From positions 1 through 42,268 of the forward strand of contig SBGG01000030.1 in assembly GCA_006226685.1 (NCBI GenBank): a DNA stretch of 42,268 nt, given 5' to 3'. The notes under the pieces were generated by a model, which was not told the DNA's origin, searched no databases, and was given only the letters and a program-made list of their open reading frames with translations. This document shows positions 37,755-42,268 of this stretch, piece after piece. Each line of letters opens with the position of its first letter. Position 1 is the stretch's first letter. The position numbers and the translations under genes are program-made. Origin of the DNA: Sphingomonadales bacterium. Lineage in GTDB: Bacteria; Pseudomonadota; Alphaproteobacteria; Sphingomonadales; Sphingomonadaceae.

Positions 37755-40700
37755 ACTCCGCGGCGCAGGTCTTTCGCGAAAAGCGGCTCTACAATAAATG
37801 GGTCGCCAGCCAGACGCTGGAAGATTATGCGCTGCGCTACACCGCCGATCATGCCCGCAAATGGTCGGTGGCGCGTGTAGTCAACACCGCCATCGGCGCC
37901 TCGGCCTTTCTGGCGTGCGAGGCGATCGGCGCGAGCATCACCCTCACCTTCGGCTTTACCAACAGCATGGCGGCGATCGCCGCCGCGATGACGCTGATGT
38001 TCCTGATCGGCCTGCCGATCGCCTATCGCTCGGCGCGACACGGCCTCGACATCGACCTGCTGACGCGCGGCGCAGGCTTCGGCTATCTCGGCTCGACCAT
38101 CACCTCGCTCATCTACGCCTCCTTCACCTTCCTGCTCTTTTCGGTCGAAGCGAGCATCATGGCGGTGGCGCTGGTCGCGCTGACCGGCATGCCGATGAGC
38201 ATCGCCTATCTGGTGAGCGCGCTCATCGTCATTCCGATCGCGCTGTACGGCATGAAACGCATTTCGCGATTTCAATGGGCAACGCAGCCGGTCTGGATCG
38301 TGCTGCAAATGGCGCCCATTCTCTATCTACTCTGGCTCGGGCCGGATACCATTGGTCCCTGGACCCAATTGGTCGGCGCGCGCGGGGATGAAGACGGCCA
38401 TCTCAACCTGCTGCAGTTCGGCTTTGCTTTCTCCACCCTGTTGTCCTTGCTGCCACAGATCGGCGAACAGGCCGATTATCTGCGTTTCCTGCCGCGCAAG
38501 CGGGGCAAACCCACACGCAAATGGATGGCGGCGGTCATCCTTGGCGGCCCGGGCTGGACGATAATCGGCGGCGTGAAGCTGGCGCTGGGATCGATCCTCG
38601 CCAGCTATGCGATCAGCCATGGCGTCACCGATGCCGACAGCCCGACGGCCCTGTTCCATACCATCTACACCGCGATGCTGGGCCATGACCGGCTTGCCCT
38701 CATCCTGACCGCAATCTTCGTCATCACCTGCCAGATGAAGATCAACGTCACCAACGCCTATGCCGGGTCGATCGCCTGGTCGAATTTCTTTTCGCGGCTG
38801 ACCCATAATCACCCGGGTCGCGTCGTGTGGCTGGTGTTCAACGTGCTGCTCGCGCTGCTGCTGATGGAAGTCGGCTTCACCAACACGATCAGCGGCGTGC
38901 TGACGCTCTATGCCGATCTCGCCGTCGGCTGGATCGGAGCGCTGGCGGCGGATCTCGTCATATCCAAACCGCTGGGGCTCAGCCCGCCCGGCATCGAATT
39001 CAAGCGCGCGCATCTTTACGACATCAACCCGGTGGGCGTGGGGGCGATGACCCTGTCCTTCATCGCATCGGGCTGCGCGCATTTCGGACTTTTCGGGCCG
39101 ATCGCACAGGCTTTTGCGCCGTTGCTCGGTCTGGCCGTCGCTTTCGTCGCGGCCCCGGCCATCGCCCTGCTGACCCATGGCCGTTATTATATCGCACGCC
39201 GATCAGAACTGCCCGCCGGGAAAGCCAGCCATCGCTGCGTGATCTGCGAGAATGAGTTTCAGCGCGTCGACATGGCGATGTGCCCGCTCTACTCCGCCCC
39301 CATCTGCTCGCTCTGCTGCACGCTGGAAGCGCGCTGTTACGACCGGTGCAAGTCCGACAGCCGGGCGACGCAACAGGCCTCTCGCTGGCTGGAACGGATC
39401 GTGCCCCGTCGCCTCGCCCGCCATGTCCATACGCCGACCGGCCATTTCGTCATCATCTTCACGCTGGTCGTTCTCGCCAACGCGACGCTGCTGACGCTGA
39501 TCGCGTCCAGCTATGCCAGTTATCCGGAAATGGAACGAACGCTGGTCAACACGGTGCTGTTGACGTTGTTCCTGCTCTTCACCTTCGTCGGCGGCATCGC
39601 GACCTGGATCGTCGTCCTGGCCCATGAAAGCCGCCGCGCGGCGATGCGCGAAACCAGCTATCACCTGCGGAAGCTGAGCGAAGAAGTCGCCGCCCATGAG
39701 ATTACCGACGCCAAGCTGCAACAGGCAAAAGAAGCCGCCGAATCGGCCAATGCCGCGAAAAGCCGCTATCTGGTGAGCGTCAGCCATGAAATACGCTCTC
39801 CGCTCAATTCCATCTATGGCTATGCCCAGCTGCTGGAACGCGGCGGCGGCGACGTAACGCCGGTCAAGGCCGCAAAGGTGATCCGGCGCAGCGCCGAACA
39901 TCTGACCAATCTGGTCGAAGGCCTGCTCGACATTTCTCAGGTCGAAAACGGGGTGCTGCGGCTCAGCAACGACACGGTCCGCTTTGCCCCCTTCCTCGAT
40001 CAGATCGCCAGCATGTTCCGGTACCAGGCCGAAGCGAAGGGCCTGAAATTCCTCTATGACCGGCCGGAAACATTGCCGGATTTCATCCGCACCGATCAGA
40101 AAAGGCTGCGCCAGATCCTGATCAACATATTGTCCAACGCGATCAAGTTCACTCGCAGCGGATCGATCCGGTTCAAGGTGCATTATCGCAGCCAGCTCGC
40201 CACCTTCGAGATCAGCGACACCGGCCCCGGCATTGAACCCAATGACATGGAGCGGATCTTCGCCCCGTTCGAGCGCGGCAGCAATCCGCAGGCCCATGAA
40301 CAACAAGGCGTGGGCCTCGGCCTTTCGATCACCAACGCACTGATCCAGATATTGGGCGGTGAGATCGCGGTAAAAAGCGATGTCGGCAAGGGCACCAAAT
40401 TCACGATCCGGCTGATGCTGGGTCAGGTAGCGGGTCAATCCGTCGACCCCATCCCCACCGGCACGATCATCGGCTATCAGGGCGATCGGAGAACGGTCGC
40501 GATCATCGATGACGATCCGGAACAACGCGCCCTCATCCGCAATATCCTCGAACCGCTGGGTTTCGCGGTGATAGAGGCGAAGGATGGCGCCACCGGCGTG
40601 GCCCTGTGCGAGGAAAGGCGACCGGACCTCGCCCTGCTGGATATCACCATGCCCGGAAAATCCGGCTGGACGGTCGCCGGCGAAGTGCGGGCCGCGCTGG

Positions 40701-41122
40701 GCGATGCCGTGCGGATCGCCATGCTGTCGGCCGATGCCCATGAATATCGCAAGGGCGATGCCCCGGGCGATGCCCATGACCGCTTCCTGATGAAGCCGAT
40801 CGAGATCACCTTGCTGCTCGATGCGATCGCCGAGCTACTCGGCCTGCACTGGATCGTCGAAGAGGCCGCGCGCAAGAAACCCTCGAAAGACAGCAAAACT
40901 GCCGAAGATGCCCCCGCGCCGCTCCCGCCCGGAGCCGCTGATCATCTCGATGCCATCCTCCGGCTGGTGAGAATGGGGCATGTTCGTGGTATAGAAGGCG
41001 CGATAAAGGCGATGGTCGAGGCCGTGCCGGAAACCGAGCCGCTTTCGGTGCAGCTCCTGCACTATCTCGACCGCTTTGACCTGCGCGCCCTTTCGGATCT
41101 GATACAGAGACAAAAATCATGA
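37751..41122 (+). CDS. Hybrid sensor histidine kinase fused to an NCS1-type permease
   Basis: The 1123-residue inner-membrane protein has, in order: an NCS1-like (cytosine/purine/allantoin permease) domain at 1-475 with about 12 hydrophobic segments; a Cys-rich block at 494-533 (C496, C499, C511, C519, C522, C523, C529, C533); two more membrane segments (564-587, 602-624); a coiled coil (625-670); HisKA with H679 in SVSHEIRSP; HATPase with N796, DTGPG and GVGLGLS; a receiver at 914-1035 with D964 and K1015; and a helical tail. It probably senses, perhaps while transporting, a nitrogen compound such as urea. Overlaps of 4 bp with ureG and with the next regulator gene imply one transcript. The transporter-kinase plan resembles CbrA, which uses an SSS domain instead. 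Confidence 0.88.
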   Translation: MNSAAQVFREKRLYNKWVASQTLEDYALRYTADHARKWSVARVVNTAIGASAFLACEAIGASITLTFGFTNSMAAIAAAMTLMFLIGLPIAYRSARHGLDIDLLTRGAGFGYLGSTITSLIYASFTFLLFSVEASIMAVALVALTGMPMSIAYLVSALIVIPIALYGMKRISRFQWATQPVWIVLQMAPILYLLWLGPDTIGPWTQLVGARGDEDGHLNLLQFGFAFSTLLSLLPQIGEQADYLRFLPRKRGKPTRKWMAAVILGGPGWTIIGGVKLALGSILASYAISHGVTDADSPTALFHTIYTAMLGHDRLALILTAIFVITCQMKINVTNAYAGSIAWSNFFSRLTHNHPGRVVWLVFNVLLALLLMEVGFTNTISGVLTLYADLAVGWIGALAADLVISKPLGLSPPGIEFKRAHLYDINPVGVGAMTLSFIASGCAHFGLFGPIAQAFAPLLGLAVAFVAAPAIALLTHGRYYIARRSELPAGKASHRCVICENEFQRVDMAMCPLYSAPICSLCCTLEARCYDRCKSDSRATQQASRWLERIVPRRLARHVHTPTGHFVIIFTLVVLANATLLTLIASSYASYPEMERTLVNTVLLTLFLLFTFVGGIATWIVVLAHESRRAAMRETSYHLRKLSEEVAAHEITDAKLQQAKEAAESANAAKSRYLVSVSHEIRSPLNSIYGYAQLLERGGGDVTPVKAAKVIRRSAEHLTNLVEGLLDISQVENGVLRLSNDTVRFAPFLDQIASMFRYQAEAKGLKFLYDRPETLPDFIRTDQKRLRQILINILSNAIKFTRSGSIRFKVHYRSQLATFEISDTGPGIEPNDMERIFAPFERGSNPQAHEQQGVGLGLSITNALIQILGGEIAVKSDVGKGTKFTIRLMLGQVAGQSVDPIPTGTIIGYQGDRRTVAIIDDDPEQRALIRNILEPLGFAVIEAKDGATGVALCEERRPDLALLDITMPGKSGWTVAGEVRAALGDAVRIAMLSADAHEYRKGDAPGDAHDRFLMKPIEITLLLDAIAELLGLHWIVEEAARKKPSKDSKTAEDAPAPLPPGAADHLDAILRLVRMGHVRGIEGAIKAMVEAVPETEPLSVQLLHYLDRFDLRALSDLIQRQKS

Positions 41123-42039
41123 CTGCCGATGCCCCCCTTCGCGATACCGTATTGATCGTCGACGATACGCCGGACAGCCTCCGCTTCCTCACCGATACGC
41201 TGGAGGCAGCGGGCATGACCGTCCTTATCGCCACCACCGGCGAGGCCGCGATCGACCTCCTCGCCCATATCGTGCCGGACCTGATCCTGATGGACGCGGT
41301 GATGCCCGGCATAGGCGGGTTCGAAGCCACGCGGGCGATCAAGGCCAATCCGGCCTGGGCGCATGTTCCGGTCATCTTCATGACCGGCCTTACCGAAAGC
41401 GAACATGTCGTCCATGGTTTCGATACCGGCGGGTCCGATTATGTGCGCAAGCCGATCGATGTCGACGAACTGCTCGCCCGTGTCCGCGTCCACATCGCCA
41501 ATGCCCGCGCGATGCAGGCCAGCCAGACCGGCCTCGATGCGACCGGCCGGTTGTTGATCGCCATCGATACCGGGGGGCGCTTGCTTTGGTGCACGCCGAT
41601 GGCGCGGGACATGATCCTTGCTTATGCACCCGGCTGGGAAACGGGCGATGAAACCCTGCCCGCCCCGTTTCACGCGCTGGCGCTGCGCCTTACCGGCGAA
41701 GAGGTCGAACCGGGCGCCACCGTCAAGGCCGAGTTCGGCGAACAGGCGATCGAGCTGGTGCTGATCGCCCGCTATCGCGACAATGAACTGCTGCTGCGGG
41801 TCAATGAGATCAATCCGGCGGCCGATGTCGCGCGATTGCAGGAACGGCACGGCCTTACCCAGCGGGAGGCGGAAGTCCTGCTCTGGATCAGCTATGGCAA
41901 GCCGAACCGGGTCATCAGCGAAATCCTCGCGATCAGCCCGCGCACCGTCAACAAGCATCTGGAACAGATATTCGAGAAGCTCGGCGTCGAAACCCGCGCC
42001 GCCGCCGCCGCCGTCGCCGTGCGAACCACCAGCCGCTAA
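41119..42039 (+). CDS. REC-LuxR response regulator paired with the permease-kinase
   Basis: The 306-residue protein has a receiver at about 10-130 (acidic pocket D15/D16, phosphoacceptor D59 in LILMDAVMPG, K in VRKPID), a middle region of about 100 residues with PAS-like composition, and a LuxR/GerE helix-turn-helix at about 240-306 (LTQREAEVLLWISYGKPNRVISEILAISPRTVNKHLEQIFEKLGV). It would be the DNA-binding partner of the preceding hybrid kinase and probably acts on the urease operon or nitrogen uptake genes. The gene overlaps the kinase gene by 4 bp and ends the operon. Confidence 0.92.
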   Translation: MTADAPLRDTVLIVDDTPDSLRFLTDTLEAAGMTVLIATTGEAAIDLLAHIVPDLILMDAVMPGIGGFEATRAIKANPAWAHVPVIFMTGLTESEHVVHGFDTGGSDYVRKPIDVDELLARVRVHIANARAMQASQTGLDATGRLLIAIDTGGRLLWCTPMARDMILAYAPGWETGDETLPAPFHALALRLTGEEVEPGATVKAEFGEQAIELVLIARYRDNELLLRVNEINPAADVARLQERHGLTQREAEVLLWISYGKPNRVISEILAISPRTVNKHLEQIFEKLGVETRAAAAAVAVRTTSR

Positions 42040-42159
42040 GGCGGTTTTCCGGCGTTTTCAGGTCAGAGCAAAATCGGCGGCCGGGAAAGTGCAGCAAGCG
42101 CCCGAAAGCCTATCGCATCTCCGTGTCTCTGCCCCTTTCCGCAGGGCAAGGCTGCATCC

Positions 42160-42268
42160 TAGGGTCAGGACCTATTACTGACACCGTTGAGGCGCCCAAA
42201 TGGCGATCCTATCGGGCCGAATGGCCCGCTGGGAAGGCTGGTTGCCTTTCCAAGGGCCATTCGGTTCG
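42160..42268. mobile_element. Left part of a TAGGGTCAGGACC palindromic element (cut by window end)
   Basis: The terminus TAGGGTCAGGACCTATTACT and the following GACACCGTTGAGG match the left end of the element at 23302. Inside lies a strong nested stem, CCGAATGGCCC / GGGCCATTCGG, equivalent in position to CAAAATGGC / GCCATTTTG of that element but different in sequence. The other end lies beyond the window. It begins 121 bp after the response-regulator stop; nothing else is visible in between. Confidence 0.7.

Overview
The window is GC-rich DNA from an alphaproteobacterium, most likely a member of the Sphingomonadales. The clues are an UrcA-family secreted protein, a long TonB-dependent receptor beside an exported sulfatase, and a GAAC-N7-GAAC SOS box (the alphaproteobacterial LexA type) in front of uvrA. 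No rRNA, tRNA or complete transposase is visible. The mobile DNA consists of short palindromic elements with TAGGGTCAGRACC ends (about 20.5, 23.3 and 42.2 kb) and a 99-bp repeat found at positions 1 and 23211.

Layout. 0.1-3.5 kb: phosphonoacetaldehyde hydrolase, a Gdt1/TMEM165-type Mn exporter preceded by a yybP-ykoY Mn riboswitch, and an MFS transporter. 3.7-13.8 kb, minus strand: a nitrogen-scavenging cluster in the order ABC transporter (binding lipoprotein, permease, ATPase), NikR-like ribbon-helix-helix regulator, two DUF1989 proteins, biotin-dependent urea/guanidine carboxylase, allophanate hydrolase. By published work on such gene sets, the substrate is more likely guanidine than urea. 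14.2-16.4 kb: two tandem metallo-beta-lactamase-fold proteins transcribed away from the ABC transporter; the first has lost the HxHxDH metal motif. 16.4-20.4 kb: an unknown protein, a possible small RNA ending in an orphan terminator, and uvrA. 20.6-23.0 kb: WrbA and pirin divergent from a LysR regulator. 23.3-29.3 kb: an exported arylsulfatase, a divergent LysR regulator and a TonB-dependent receptor. 29.5-32.4 kb: UrcA protein, a degenerate MauD-like protein and an exported agmatinase-family ureohydrolase.

32.6-42.0 kb: a compact urease operon, ureDABCEFG, whose last gene overlaps by 4 bp a 1123-residue protein that fuses an NCS1-type permease, a Cys-rich module, a histidine kinase and a receiver domain. 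That gene in turn overlaps a REC-LuxR response regulator by 4 bp. This is the most striking arrangement in the window: a transporter-like sensor built into a urease operon.

Together, the cluster at 3.7-13.8 kb, the exported ureohydrolase and the urease give two routes from guanidino compounds or urea to ammonia. The spaced palindrome TTATTAC-N14-GTAATAA occurs with identical spacing upstream of the NikR-like regulator gene (11028-11055) and in the divergent region between the ABC transporter and the beta-lactamase-fold genes (13992-14019). This suggests one regulon covering the transporter, the catabolic operon and the two beta-lactamase-fold proteins.
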